Source: Paralvinella palmiformis
Taxonomy: Eukaryota; Annelida; Polychaeta; Terebellida; Alvinellidae
DNA length: 64,000 nt
Reading direction: 5' to 3'
NCBI GenBank assembly: GCA_025642065.1
Contig: JAODUP010000126.1
Coordinates: 33,501-97,500 of the forward strand
Position 1 is the stretch's first letter, and every line of letters starts with the position of its first letter. Made by a program: the position numbers and the translations under genes. This document shows positions 13,401 through 23,938 of the stretch, in pieces. The notes under the pieces are model-generated. The model saw nothing but the letters and a program-made list of their open reading frames with translations. It ran no database searches and was not told the origin of the DNA.

Positions 13401-16400
13401 GCCTTGATGTTAGCCACAATTAGGGGTCAAAGGACAACTTCAAGCGAAATATCCTACAAACATACAGGTAATGCTGGCAATTAATTTATTAAGAAAAACT
13501 AAGATTTCTTTTCAAAAGTAATTAAACTGACCTTTCTAATTTCATCCAGCTGTGTTTCTGTTTCATAAACCTCATGTAATAAAAGATCCAGCTCCCTGAA
13601 AATTGTTGAGTATAGATTAATGTCTATAAAATATCAGGTGTGTGTGATACTAAACTTGACATTTAATATAGTGTGTGTGTGTGTGGGGGGGGGGATCTGT
13701 CTGTCTGAGAGAGTGAGAGAGAAAAATACTAGCTTAAAAGATCTAAATTCAACAAGAGCACAAAAGATATACACTGAGATAGATAGCTACTTGCAACATT
13801 TAAGCAAAGATGCTGCAAAAAATTCCATTTTGGGGGGCTCAGACTGATAAAAAATATTACAAAATATCAATCATTAATTTTAAATATTACTCATTACCAC
13901 ATATTAAAACATATTACATAACTCCGGAAATATACTAACTTTTTTTTAGTCGTGTTGATCTCTTTCTGTTCTCTCGTCTTCATAGTTGTATCATACTGTA
14001 ATAAAAAAACAAGTACACAAATATAGCCTTCATTTGAAGTTAAGCCATTCTTAATAAAAATTGTAATGTGTTAATAATTATGCTTTAGGATAAGATCACT
14101 CTTATGGTGACATGTTCTAAGAATTTTGTCACCCCGGTACATGAATAAGTAGATCATAATCTGGTGCCATATTTAGATTTTTGTTTTGAATTGATTTTCT
14201 TTCATTTCACAATCTACATGACCATGAAACAAGAATAGCACATGAAAGTGCGAGCACTTATTTCCAATGTGGTCTCTTTTATTGAGTGGTTGAGAACCTC
14301 CTCCCCACCACTCACAGGGGAGCAGAATGGAAAGATGGAGCCGAAATACCCTGAGGGTGGTCACTGCCAGAGTGTATTACATCACAGGTGGTCTTTAATG
14401 GCCCCCTTTTTAAAAATTAATTCACTGGAGACAGCAGTGCCATTTAACATGGTCACCCACCATCGATATTGTAAGCCGAGAAATTAATCCCTGGAAAAGT
14501 TTCAACCTCTTTATGGGATCGAATCTGTGATCCTTGGCACAAAGTACAATGTGCTTAACTGCCAGACCACCGGAGCTCACTTTGATGTTTCCTGTTGCCA
14601 ATTTTGGTTTATTTTTGCTGTTGTCATTCAGAGATTATCAAAATTAATCCACCTAATTCACTCAATATTTATTTATTTGCTAGATGAGCAAATGTTTCAT
14701 ATTGAAACACAAAAGTATAAACATTTACTTTCAGTGAAGTTCTCGTATAATGACTGGCTGAAAGAATACAATATCATTCACCTCTATTTACAGGGCAGCA
14801 AAAAGATGGAGGAAAAATACTCCAAGAGCAGCTGTCACTGTCAAAGTGTTTTACATTATCACAGAGTCATCATTATATCAAAGTCCAATCCAGATCAGAT
14901 GGCAGCACCATGCATCCGACCTGGTCATCCCAACAACCCAAGATGTTATCAATGGAGAAAGAAATCTCTGGATTGTTCTCTGTGTATCTCACCCTTCAAT
15001 ATTGTAATTATTTGTCACAGAATGAGACAAAGCAAATCAATTAAAAATATGATGAAAATTTAAATTAAATCATATTTCATGTCAAATTGCATACTAGGAA
15101 TAATCCCATGACACTCAAACATGTTTTACCTCCAGATAATCAAGCACAGGAATGGTCGGAATGAAGTTGGTGGGATAAAACCAGGAACGTTTCCAGTTCT
15201 ACACTGATACATAACCTATCCAGCTAGCTATCACTGAATTAATTATCAACATCAATTTTATTACACATTACATACAACTGCTTTTTTAAGGCGTTTTTTC
15301 TCCATCCTGGCATCAGCTCTTTCTTGTATGAGATCTTCTTTCAGTTGTATGATACCCTCCTCTAGATCTACAATCTGGAGAATACAAAAATAAATTAGCC
15401 TCAAAATGTCAGATATAAATAGATTAAAAGAAGGAAATCAGACTAAAAGTCCAATAATATGTTTATTTACCAGATAAACATGCATTCATAACCGGTGTCA
15501 GCCAGTCTTATATTTTATTTGTCACATCATCGTTATTTCATGTTGTTGTTTGTTTATTGGTTGCTTAACTTCCAATTAATGTTTTATCCTTCATATTTAA
15601 TAATAGTAACGCAGACAAACCAAACAGTACATCTTTGTATACCCCTAATGAAGTGTATGCACTGTAAATGTTCTCTAATCCCTTGATCCCTTCCCCTCCA
15701 TACAATACCCAGTTAATAATGAGTTGCCTTGTGTTTAGGGAAGTTCTCAATTAAGGCAAGTTTAACTCTAATCCTGGCTTAATATCATATAACAGACATG
15801 ACTAATGATGGCTGGTTTAGACAGGTGACCCATTTATTCAAATAGTAAGTCCAATGTTGATACTCAATGTTGATTGCCAATTGGGTAGACAGTACTTCTT
15901 GTTTAAACTACCAGGTGTTATATTTTGATCACATCGGTGTGTGCATGGTTATTAAATTTTAGAGATGCCACTTGTGGGAAATTGGCTGATGTATTAATTG
16001 ATCAAGAAATCAAGACGAACAAGTAGGGCCAATTTGGATAGTATATCAGTGTTTACAGGCACTGGTTTGGACAGGTTTGTCTGTACCTAATTAGCATTTT
16101 CAGAAATGGATTAATCACATATATTTAACCTTAAACAGATAAAATATTCTACAAACCTTGTGATTTGTCTCTCTCAGTTTATCTCTTGTTTCATTCAAAA
16201 CGATCTGCTTTCTGAAAAAGGAACAATAAATATAACCAAACAACCAATAAGGTGAATTTGTAATTTCCGCCTAATAAATACGAACCATTTCGATGCGAGT
16301 CTTTCAGTCAGATAAGTTTCAAACACTTACGTTGCCTTTTCAGCCATCCTGTGATTAAGCTGCGTGATAATATCTTCATGTAATTCTCTAACTGCATCAC

Positions 16401-19400
16401 GCTCAGGACTTGATAATAATAACAACAAGAGAATTACATTAATAACACCCAAGTATGAAACAAACAAGAAATGGCGTCCATTCTTAGATGTGCAGGTGTG
16501 AAGTTAAAACAATATTCTATCATAAATAATTAAGTGCCTTATAGAAATGTCAGGTATATGTTATATTTTCATATCAGTCATTCCTTACTGCAGTATAGCA
16601 TTCTCAGCTTCAAGTTGTTCATGTTTTTCGTTCAAGAAGATAATGTTATTATTAATTTTTTCCAGGTTATCTTGTAGTCTGTTAAGTTCATCAACATTTG
16701 ATTGTCTCGCTGATTTAACAGCCTCTGTTTAGTAAAAAGATTAATAATTATCATGTTGTGATTTACGTCTAAGCCAAATTTTTATTGTATTACATATATG
16801 TATATGTATTTATGCATTTGATTATACATACACAAGTGATGTGGCTTGTGTAGCAGCTAGGTATGTGTGTGTGTGTATGTATGTATGTGTGTGTGTGTAT
16901 GTGTGTGTGTGCGTGTGCATGTGTGCATGTGTGTGTGTTTGCATGTGTGTGTGTATATGTGTGTATGTGTGTGTGTATGTGTGTGTGTATGTATGTGTGT
17001 GCATGTGTGTGTGCGTTAATTTTCCTGTTGGTACATTTAATTATGTATACGGAACTGGAAAGGAGAATGTCAAACACTTATAGTAAAGATATTCTTCTGA
17101 TAATTAATGAAATAAATAATAGTTATAATAATCATGTTCAGCAATAACTACAAGTAAAGGTGTCTCTTACAAAATATTACATTTATTGTTTTATTGTTTT
17201 ACAGCAATCTTACATAAATTATATTGGTAGACTAAATCGACCGAGTGACCTCCAAATGTAATGAGGCAGAGAGATGGCTAAAACATCCATCATATAAAGC
17301 CTGGGTGGAATTTGAACTCGGATGCTACAGGTTGGTGGCTAACCGTGCTACCAGTTAGGCTATTCAGTTTCTCGCATATTATTCACATGAATAGTTGTCC
17401 TACTCACCTAGAATTTGGGCTTGAATTGTCTCGGGAAGAAACTGAAGTTGATGTCTGAGAACGCTAGACTCAATAGTCTCGGTTTCTAACTTCTCATGGA
17501 TCTTCTCACCTTCTTGTTGCTGACATAAGTTAGATATAAAAAAACACAATAATAAAATGATAAATGTGATGATTTATGGTCATTTTTCTATAATGCCATT
17601 CAAAGGATATTCAATTTGATAAATGGATCTGTACAATATGACAATGATAAATGGATCTGTACAATATGACAATGATAAATGGATCTCTACAATATGACAA
17701 CATTTTCAACTCCCTCTTTATGCCACAATAATATAAATACAAAATCCACAATAATGGATCTCATTCACTCAGATCATCTATTTATAGCTGCACTGACACA
17801 CAGTAGGGGGTGTGATGCAAACTTCTAACTCCTGACCTTCTGTGATACTGTGTACTCTAGCCACTGAGCTCTCTTGTTGTATCAAACTGACTGTTTATTC
17901 AAACTCTGTTTTTCTCTACTAATTGTTATCCAAGGGCCTTTTATTTATATTCATTGGCTGATTGGTTATGATAGATCATTATGGATTATACATCGCTTAA
18001 CTGGCAACTAGAAACAAGATATTGCAAGAGGGGTTAATTACTTGCCTGGTTTGTTCAGGTTTATCTAATGGAGGGAGACATCATGCAACCAAATAAAACA
18101 CATACAAACAGATATTTACATAAATATATGCACAAAATAGAAACAAATAGGTAAATAAAGCCAACACAACATTCAGGTCAGTAATCTTAACCAAATCACA
18201 AAATAAGCATTAAAAAAGAGAAATAAAATATCACTTTAGGTCTTATGGAGATAAGTGCTCACCAATTCATAGATAGCTTCTATAATTCTGTCAATAGTTG
18301 AAATATCTGTTTCACTAAAATTATATTCATCTCCTTGCATTCGCAGAGCTAAAACATGAAAAGTATAAAAATCAACATAAAAAATACTAAATATATTTCA
18401 GTCCACAACTAACTCTGCTCAGTGAACTGGACACACTCCAGTGGCACACTGAGCAAATTAAAAACACATGACATTCATATGACCAAAATTATCAAAAGGA
18501 TGTCACTGATTAAAGGCATTTCTTTTACATAACTATAGATATCACAGAGGTATTCCTGTCCATGCCTGTGTTGATATATTGAAGATATGTAACTCAAAAT
18601 TTATAGCATGACCCTCCTGCACCATATTCAGATTTTTTTAAATGCCAAAAAACGGCACCTCTGTTGTCTAACTGGTAGTGCATTGGATCACAGATCACTA
18701 CCACCTGAGTTCGAATCTCAGTGTGGGAATATCTGAAGGGTGTTTCATCTTTGACTTTGCTTCATTACCTTTGGAGCTCACTCGGCCCATTTAGCCTACC
18801 ACAAAAGTGGCTGTAAAACATCAATCATCATCATCAAATACAAAAAGTCATGTGACATGTCTTATTTCCCTGATAATGTTCCAAAGGGTAGCTATAGTTA
18901 GTGAGTTATTTGGCTAGCCTCATCACTGGTCATAGGTTAGATGGGGAACAACTCTCTATGGACATTTCTCACAAACATATTTATAAGTCAGATTTGAACC
19001 CTGAATGAGTTGGAGGACAATCCCACCATAACACCCCCCCCCAAAAAAAATGTAAATTATAATTATTTGGTCAATATTATTAAAAGTATGATGATATCAG
19101 TCCAATTTTTTCACTGTGTGTTAATTTATGCCCATAGCTCCACTGTCAATTAAAACAATTTCATAATAGAGTTTAAAATAAATCATCTTCAATTATTTCA
19201 ATATAGAAATGACATGTCATGTATATTAATTTACATATATTTTTCCCCTATAATCAGTAATCACCATTGACATTAGATAATTACCTTGGCATTATAATAT
19301 TCATATAATAATTATAATGAAATACAGTAATGAGTAATATAAAGTCTCCTTAAAGCCTTATTACTAGATTCATTAAAATTATCATTCATAGAATCATGAT

Positions 19401-19553
19401 ACTAGATCTAGACTCTAGTCTAGTCTAGATCTCTAATCATTATTTTTCGGGAAGTATGTTACTAGTGTGCTCCTCACCCAAGTCTTGGAGGTGTTCCACA
19501 GCACTTGTAACACCGGGTACCTCAACAAGTGTTGATCCAGATTTCACTGACAT
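1916..19553 (-). CDS. CCDC175: Coiled-coil domain-containing protein 175-like, 24 coding exons, 838 aa
   Basis: Exons in transcript order: 19553-19478, 18348-18263, 17519-17408, 16724-16589, 16408-16331, 16211-16157, 15374-15276, 13995-13940, 13595-13532, 12975-12866, 12482-12401, 10130-10058, 9369-9315, 8143-8033, 6068-5997, 5333-5230, 4962-4799, 4668-4530, 4392-4313, 4205-4053, 3872-3770, 2724-2681, 2496-2334, 2217-1916. They total 2517 nt, in frame throughout, with GT-AG introns. The start is the first ATG of exon 1 (MSVKSGSTLVEVPG). The product is almost all charged heptad coiled coil. Recalled human CCDC175 (793 aa) shares the N-terminal order: LPETIQ followed by an AR-rich stretch (human LPNSIK), then LNHRMAEKAT (human LNQTMEKKAT) and VLNETRDKL (human YINETYTKI). 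The C-terminal ~100 residues differ: basic and Ser/Pro-rich, then five Asp codons in a row. The molecular role is not known to me; a structural or cilium/flagellum role is only a guess. Exons are certain; the orthology call is good but rests on memory. Confidence 0.82.
5350..5745 (-). mobile_element. Two degenerate tRNA-SINE pieces (family B type)
   Basis: This lies in CCDC175 intron 15. The stretch 5628-5745 has TTTACAGCCAC at its left and a B-box-like TTTGAACTCTGG followed by ACCCTACCAGTCAGGC. The stretch 5380-5535 has GATGAAACATCCCACAC and a TTTGAACTGTGACC block. Both resemble the reverse complement of the family B copies at 12652-12830 and 17195-17365. Ends are approximate. Confidence 0.45.
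6587..6720. repeat. 36-bp tandem repeat made of hairpin units (~4 copies)
   Basis: The 36-bp unit is repeated about 3.7 times in CCDC175 intron 14. Each unit holds an inverted repeat, GTCTGGTTT then a 7-nt spacer then AAACCAGAC, so the array is a row of identical potential hairpins. Because 36 is a multiple of three, the minus strand reads through as a repeated 12-residue SMSGLCQKPDFI. There is no sign that this is translated. Confidence 0.9.
8235..9170 (+). mobile_element. Dispersed element hosting the 33-bp minisatellite
   Basis: Left flank 8235-8330 and right flank 9027-9165 match the two halves of the copy at 29285-29521. Shared text includes GTGGTCTATTAG, GTACTTGAGG/GGACTTGAGG, CTTGGGTGTCCCTAACAG and ACATACAA. 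The left part has weak A- and B-box-like blocks, so a tRNA-derived SINE is possible. It lies in CCDC175 intron 13, antisense to the gene. The middle is occupied by the minisatellite listed separately. Confidence 0.6.
8322..9026. repeat. 33-bp minisatellite, ~21 units
   Basis: A 33-bp unit is repeated from about 8322 to 9026, reading as the 11-residue motif SLYLTLSPYQS on the plus strand. Units differ mainly at CCCTTAG / CCGTTAG / CCCTTCG / CCCGTAG / CCCATAG and at GCCTCT versus GTCTCT. One unit is disrupted near 8520-8550, and one near 8850 lacks 3 bp. The consecutive pair CCGTTAG-unit then CCCTTCG-unit occurs three times (about 8421, 8629, 8791), which indicates block duplication. Long open frames on both strands follow from the period being divisible by three. 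Confidence 0.95.
9223..9292. repeat. (GT)n microsatellite
   Basis: Dinucleotide GT run with two GTAGTTAT interruptions, in CCDC175 intron 13 just upstream (plus-strand sense) of exon 13. Confidence 0.95.
9852..9953. repeat. 34-bp tandem repeat, 3 copies
   Basis: ATGACATGTGTGTACACG recurs at 9852, 9886 and 9920, exactly 34 bp apart, followed by TGGACAACAACAATCA. It lies in CCDC175 intron 12. Looser versions of the same ACAATGACATGTG and CATGGACA words extend left to about 9480. The unit holds a partly palindromic ACATGTGTGTACACGTGG core. Confidence 0.9.
10688..11731. repeat. 39-bp minisatellite, 27 nearly identical units
   Basis: Twenty-seven copies of a 39-bp unit lie in CCDC175 intron 11. 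Each unit reads NLDKQGDEIQGYQ on the plus strand, antisense to CCDC175. Almost all variation is one base: GAG or GAC at the eighth codon, plus two units with GAG instead of GAT and one with GCA instead of GGA. Units 7-12 (10919-11152) and 13-18 (11153-11386) carry the same variant order (C,C,G,C,G,G), so a 234-bp block was duplicated. An ATG-initiated frame of 384 codons spans the array (10679-11833), but it is best explained by the period being divisible by three. Confidence 0.97.
12652..12830 (-). mobile_element. tRNA-derived SINE, family B
   Basis: Reverse-oriented copy in CCDC175 intron 10. From left to right it shows TGATGATGATTGATGTTTTACAG (the ATC-rich tail, reversed), AATGGGCCGAGTGACCTCC, GATGAAACATCC and a degenerate tRNA-like head ending near ATCATGCAGG. 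The same blocks occur at 17195, 18655, 50550, 53097 and 55664. Confidence 0.75.
14283..14579 (-). mobile_element. tRNA-derived SINE, family A
   Basis: Reverse copy of the ~350-bp family. It runs from GAGTGGTTGAGAACC through AAGATGGAGCCGAAATACCC and GTCACTGCCAGAGTG to GCCGAGAAATTAATCC. It ends in a tRNA-like head with B box GGGATCGAATCTGTGA (reverse) and CCACCGGAGCTCAC. The distal end with GAATCCCC is missing, so it is truncated. It lies in CCDC175 intron 7. Confidence 0.85.
16863..17016. repeat. (GT)n / (GTAT)n microsatellite
   Basis: About 150 bp of GT with scattered TATG and GCATG units, in CCDC175 intron 3. The long Cys/Val and His/Thr open frames over it are artefacts of the repeat. Confidence 0.95.
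17195..17365 (-). mobile_element. tRNA-derived SINE, family B
   Basis: This copy sits in CCDC175 intron 3, between exons 3 and 4. It has TTTTACAGC at the left, CGACCGAGTGACCTCCAAA, AAAACATCCATC, then TTTGAACTCGGATGC and CCGTGCTACCAGTTAGGC. The last two blocks form the reversed tRNA-like head. Confidence 0.75.
17618..17701. repeat. 28-bp tandem repeat, 3 copies
   Basis: GATAAATGGATCTGTACAAT begins at 17618, 17646 and 17674 with exact 28-bp spacing and one base change in the last copy. It lies in CCDC175 intron 2. Confidence 0.92.
18655..18838 (+). mobile_element. tRNA-derived SINE, family B (most complete copy)
   Basis: It begins with a tRNA-like head: A-box-like TGTCTAACTGGTAGTGC and B box GAGTTCGAATCTC. 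Then come GTTTCATCTTTGACTTTG, the conserved GGAGCTCACTCGGCCCATTT, TAGCCTACCACAAAAGTGG and a tail CATCAATCATCATCATCAAA. It is in CCDC175 intron 2, antisense to the gene. Confidence 0.85.
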
Positions 19554-20108
19554 TTTAAAAACTGTTTCTTTTCACAGTTAATAAATATCCATAAGCGAAA
19601 TCGGCCACTTGTCCCAGATCTGTATCTACTGTAAACAGTTCTTGGTAGAAACGTTTGAACTGCACATTTCGTCTTTGCTTATTTTCTGGCTCACTGAACA
19701 ATAATCAGTTAGGGGAAAATGGAGCACAGTGTATTATTATGGCAACAACTAATTTCATATTTATTGCAAAAATGTTCCATTCCTTATTTTATTATTTTTA
19801 GAATTGAATTTAAATTCATCGAATAACATATAATTTATTAAACTTATTATTTATCAACTGGAAGGACCAGGAAAATAAATTATGAATAAGAACTTTTTCT
19901 TAATAATATTGATATTAACAGATGACATGACGTATATTATATATATAGCGATTTCCATATGATAGTATACTAGATATGGGAAAAATAAGTTTAAACAGAT
20001 TTTTTTGAATTGTAAAGAATTTTAATGAGCACACATCATAGTCTCAATCATAGTCCCAACCAGTATCATATTCGCCGCCGTATAAGATTATTTTGACAGA
20101 AGATTTTG

Positions 20109-20146
20109 CAAACAAACAAACAAACAAACAAACAAACAAACAAACA
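20109..20146. repeat. (CAAA)n microsatellite
   Basis: About nine tandem CAAA/AAAC units, followed by CACGCACAC. Confidence 0.95.
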
Positions 20147-21356
20147 CGCACACAAACCAATGTGTGTTCATTAAAAAGAAACTTTACTGGGCTTGGGCTA
20201 TAAGAACTGAAATAACAGTGGAACAGCAATGAGCCACCATAAAGAGCTGCCACCTAGCGAATGTATATTTTTACTAACACACACGCGTACACATTTACTT
20301 TTATTTCTATAGAAGTCAGATTATCAATCATAGTTCGTCATTAATCTCTGTCTTTGAACTCGAAATGTATAACAACTATAGGCTATCCTGAACGCTAATA
20401 ACAACGTAAACATTCTCTCGTATTTCGTTACACCCCACTGAATATAACAGACACTAATTATGACTCGCCTCACAAAAAAACTTTTAAAGCCAATAGCTGA
20501 CTATACTGATATGAATTTTGAACCAGTGGCGCCTCCAGCGACCGGAGGTATTTCTCAGATAAACAAAAGCTCTCTGGTTGTACACATGTGATTGTGTACA
20601 TGTGTGCGCATGGTTGAAATGAATTGCCAATACTAGTACTATATGTTACATGATCACATACTCTTTTATTAATTAACACTTTAATTGTGCACACATGATA
20701 TCGAAGGAAACGAAGCTCTGAAATTGTAAATAAATAATTAAGTTATTTCACAGTCCAGTCACTTAAATTAAGTCATTCATAGCCTACAATTTGCGATCAC
20801 TTGACAGCTGATCATAAAATAATTGAACGTGGTTTAGGTTATTTCACAGCGTTGTGTGTGAAGGCGTAATTTCCACACGTTTTTTAATTAAAATCAATTA
20901 GGTATATATGAGGTAAATGCATACAAACATTCTTTCATCATGTCAGTTTATCATAGTCCATAAATTTTTATTTATTTGGATATATACATATAATGATATA
21001 TACAGCTATTATAACGCAACCATAATACAATTCACCACATATTCATCATGTCCGTTTATCAAATTTTAGCTTAAAAAATTATAAGTTCATTTAAAGTCTA
21101 CACCTCAATAATATAGACCATGCAATATAGACCTGCCCAGCTAAGAACAAAGAATATACACGGAATATTAACAATGTTTATGTTTGCGTTAACATGTTAG
21201 ATATAGAGAAATTAGTACTTTCATACAATAAGCGGCATCAAATCTCTTGTGCCACGGGTTCATCTATAGTTAAATCAGTCATTTAAAGTGTTATCAAATG
21301 GACAGAATAACCCAAATTGTTTCCAGCTCTAAACAACCACTACTACAAAAATATGA

Positions 21357-21646
21357 CATTTAGTCGAGATCAGTGAACTGTTTAAAGTTAGACAAAATAT
21401 ACCCAGAAATGTAATAAACACATGCCTTGACTACTATAACAGATAAAACCAGTAAATATGTAACCAAGAGATTGGCCTGTTTACATGGTATCTCATCATC
21501 ATAGAACTTCAAGGATTGAAACAGAACAATACCTTGTAAAATAATGACTTGAACCAAGTGCATACACAATGTGTAAACACATGTTTCCCTTTTTTCAAGT
21601 TGGCTAAAGAATTTGATTTGATATGCATTTAAGTTATGAAGAGAAA
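21357..21646 (-). other. Exon-like open frame with a membrane-like segment, unidentified
   Basis: On the minus strand an acceptor-like AAATTCTTTAG precedes an open frame that starts QLEKRETCVYTL and ends in FTDLD then a stop near 21360. It is about 95 codons without a stop in AT-rich DNA. It holds two hydrophobic stretches, around LVQVIILQGIVLF and LLVTYLLVLSVIVV, and a charged loop with a Cys. I do not recognise the family. It could be the last exon of an uncharacterised membrane protein, a decayed gene or chance. No partner exon could be assigned with confidence. Confidence 0.25.
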
Positions 21647-21916
21647 TATACCAATTGAAGCACAATGAGTTGAACATTCAGGTACTAATTACGGTGCTGT
21701 TAATCCTTTTTTTTGTATTAAGATATGAAATGGGCTGACTAAATTTCATGGGGTTTGTGTCTTGTTTCATATTTAATTAATTTTATAATACCAATTTTCA
21801 CCATTAATATTTATAAATATTAATTACCATCACAGCTGGCCCTGTCTCCTGTATAGGTCTCCTATCTGTTAATATATTCCTCTTTGATTTCAGTGGATGC
21901 ATGCGGTGGATTTGGT

Positions 21917-22096
21917 ACATCAAGAATAGTTGGAATAGCATTCTAGATAAGTTGTGTGGTTCATGAATTCCGTTTTAGTGAAATGCATATCATACATTAT
22001 ACAATTAGTTTCAAGTAATTTAAATCTTTCCTCATCATATATCTGAACGACAACAATTAATAACCCATCTTTTACTTCTGTCAAGAGAAAAAATAA
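21917..22096 (-). other. Exon-like open frame after a strong acceptor, unidentified
   Basis: A pyrimidine-rich tract ending TTTTTTCTCTTGACAG on the minus strand leads into a frame reading EVKDGLLIVVVQIYDEER and continuing about 55 codons to a stop. It is on the same strand as, and about 300 bp upstream of, the other exon-like frame. The product is not recognised; low confidence. Confidence 0.2.
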
Positions 22097-23257
22097 CAAA
22101 ATGAATGTTTCTACCACTAGTTGAGGTATTTAATAATTAATTTCATAACATTTAAATTATAAATAGAATTCCATATATATCAATAAGTACCAATTGCTTA
22201 CGTTTAAAAATAAATATGTATGCAGGTGATCATGTAAATACTCAGCTACTTATAATTATTGTAATTAGGGAAAAATTATCTGATTATAGTAATGTAATTA
22301 TTAGTCCAATTATATTATTAACAATAATAAAGTAAAATATACCTCCCGCCCATAACATCTTCAGTGGCTCCAGTACATGTAACTGTAAGCTTATGTATAT
22401 CTTACATACTCATTTTGTGATTAATAGGTTGATATTGTTCAATAATATATAATCAGATTTTGTCTGAAACAAATATAGATCTAGATAGATCCTGCTTGGG
22501 CCTACTGCTTGGGTCATGTCAAATAGGGGCGTATCTCCTTCAAATTGTTGTGCTTATTTTTTAAATATCCTTTATCTAAACAAAGCCAGATCATATCTAA
22601 TTTTTACACTAGCTTTCATTTCCAGTCGGGGATGTCTTTATTTGTGCACACTTGTCCTGTTACTGCAGCCGAAAGTGGCGCAGAATGAACCAGTGCCATT
22701 AAGCGCCATGTTAACGAAGGGAGCTGTCCGTGACAATCTACCTCTGGTCGCTAGGTCCCATGTTAAAACGCGAAGTAACACGTCTTGTCATAAATAGTCT
22801 TTGCTGATATCTCTCTAAGCTATATCTAAGATAGCATGGGAATTGCGGAATGACGTTCCAGAACCCAAAGGTTTCCCAGAAGGATATTTTATATATAGAA
22901 ATGTTGCCATTTTACAGCCACTTTGTTTTAAATCAGAGCCAATAATACAATAGACCAGTTCTTTGCTAACAACCCATATCCAATAAATGGAACATATATA
23001 CACCATCTCGCGTATCTCAGATCGGAACATGATTTTGGTCGATTCTAATGACAAACTGAAACAAAGTAATTAGGTGGCTGGTGTTGACATTTGAAATATT
23101 AATACAGCCTCTTTGTGAAAACTAATCTGGAGGGAAAGATCCAAATGATCTATGGCTAATCTATAGGCAAATGTTTTAATGTGAAATGAGAAACATAAGA
23201 AGCCTTTCATTAAACAGAATGAACATATGTGAATGGTATTCTTAAGAAAGCACTGTT

Positions 23258-23320
23258 AATGTTGATATAGCTATGCTAGACATAAACAAGGCATTTGATG
23301 CAGTAATTAATCAGCAGCGA
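23258..23320 (+). pseudogene. Fragment of a non-LTR retrotransposon reverse transcriptase
   Basis: A short frame reads VDIAMLDINKAFDAV. This fits the conserved reverse-transcriptase motif A of LINE elements (hydrophobic, D, x, x, KAFD, x, V), with the catalytic Asp before INKAFD. A stop follows about 20 codons later and no other RT block is recognisable nearby, so it is a small dead fragment. Confidence 0.55.
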
Positions 23321-23423
23321 CATTTACAGATGAGTTGAAATTTTTCTTACAGGACGGCACTTGGACAGGTTTAGTTGATGGTGCACATATAAGGAATCTA
23401 CGTGTTGTACCAGGGTCGAATAG

Positions 23424-23784
23424 TGAACTCCGGTGGCCTAGCGGTTAAGCACCCGGCACTTGGTGTCAACGGTCACAGGTTCGAACCCCGCAAGAAGTCG
23501 ACCACTTTTCCGGGGATTAATTTCTCGGCTCACAACATCGTGGGTGGATGACCACGTTAAATGGCGCTGTCGTCTCCACTGAATTATTTAAAATAAAGGG
23601 GGACGTTAAAAAAACCTCTGATGACGTAAAACACTCTGGCAGTGACCACCCTTAGAGTATTTCGGCTCCATCTTTCCGTACTGCTCCTCTGTGAGTGGTG
23701 CGGAGTTTTCTCAACCACTCCAATATAGAGGCTGTGCTGAATAAGCTACAGCCTGGGGATTCTCCCCGAACAACAAAACAACCA
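23424..23784 (+). mobile_element. tRNA-derived SINE, family A (near full length)
   Basis: The tRNA-like head has A box TGGCCTAGCGGTTAAGC and B box GGTTCGAACCCC. The body includes GGGATTAATTTCTCGGCTCA, AAATGGCGCTGTCGTC, ATAAAGGGGGACGTTAA, CACTCTGGCAGTGACCACCC and TTTCGGCTCCATCTTTCCG. It ends with GGGGATTCTCCCCGAACAAC and a CAAAACAA tail. It faces the reverse copy at 23939-24257 across about 150 bp. Confidence 0.9.
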
Positions 23785-23938
23785 TACCAAGGTCCGCGCA
23801 AGGGTCTCTGTTAAATATTTCTTATTCATTAGACCTTCACCCGTAGAAACTCAGATGAGGTTATTTGCTGATTAGTACCTACTTTATCTATATTAGCATA
23901 TTATAAATTCAGATGATCAATTATATTGCGTTGCTAGC

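Noticed and set aside
16790..17147. Cys/Val-rich and His/Thr-rich frames
   Set aside because: They are translations of the (GT)n microsatellite on both strands.
22516..22797. 93-codon plus-strand frame
   Set aside because: No domain, no splice context and no recognisable similarity. Treated as a chance frame in intergenic DNA.
23354..23430. Possible exon reading DGTWTGLVDGAHIRNLRVV after TTTTCTTACAG
   Set aside because: A plausible acceptor and a short clean frame, but no recognisable family, no donor before the SINE and no neighbouring exon. Too little to call.
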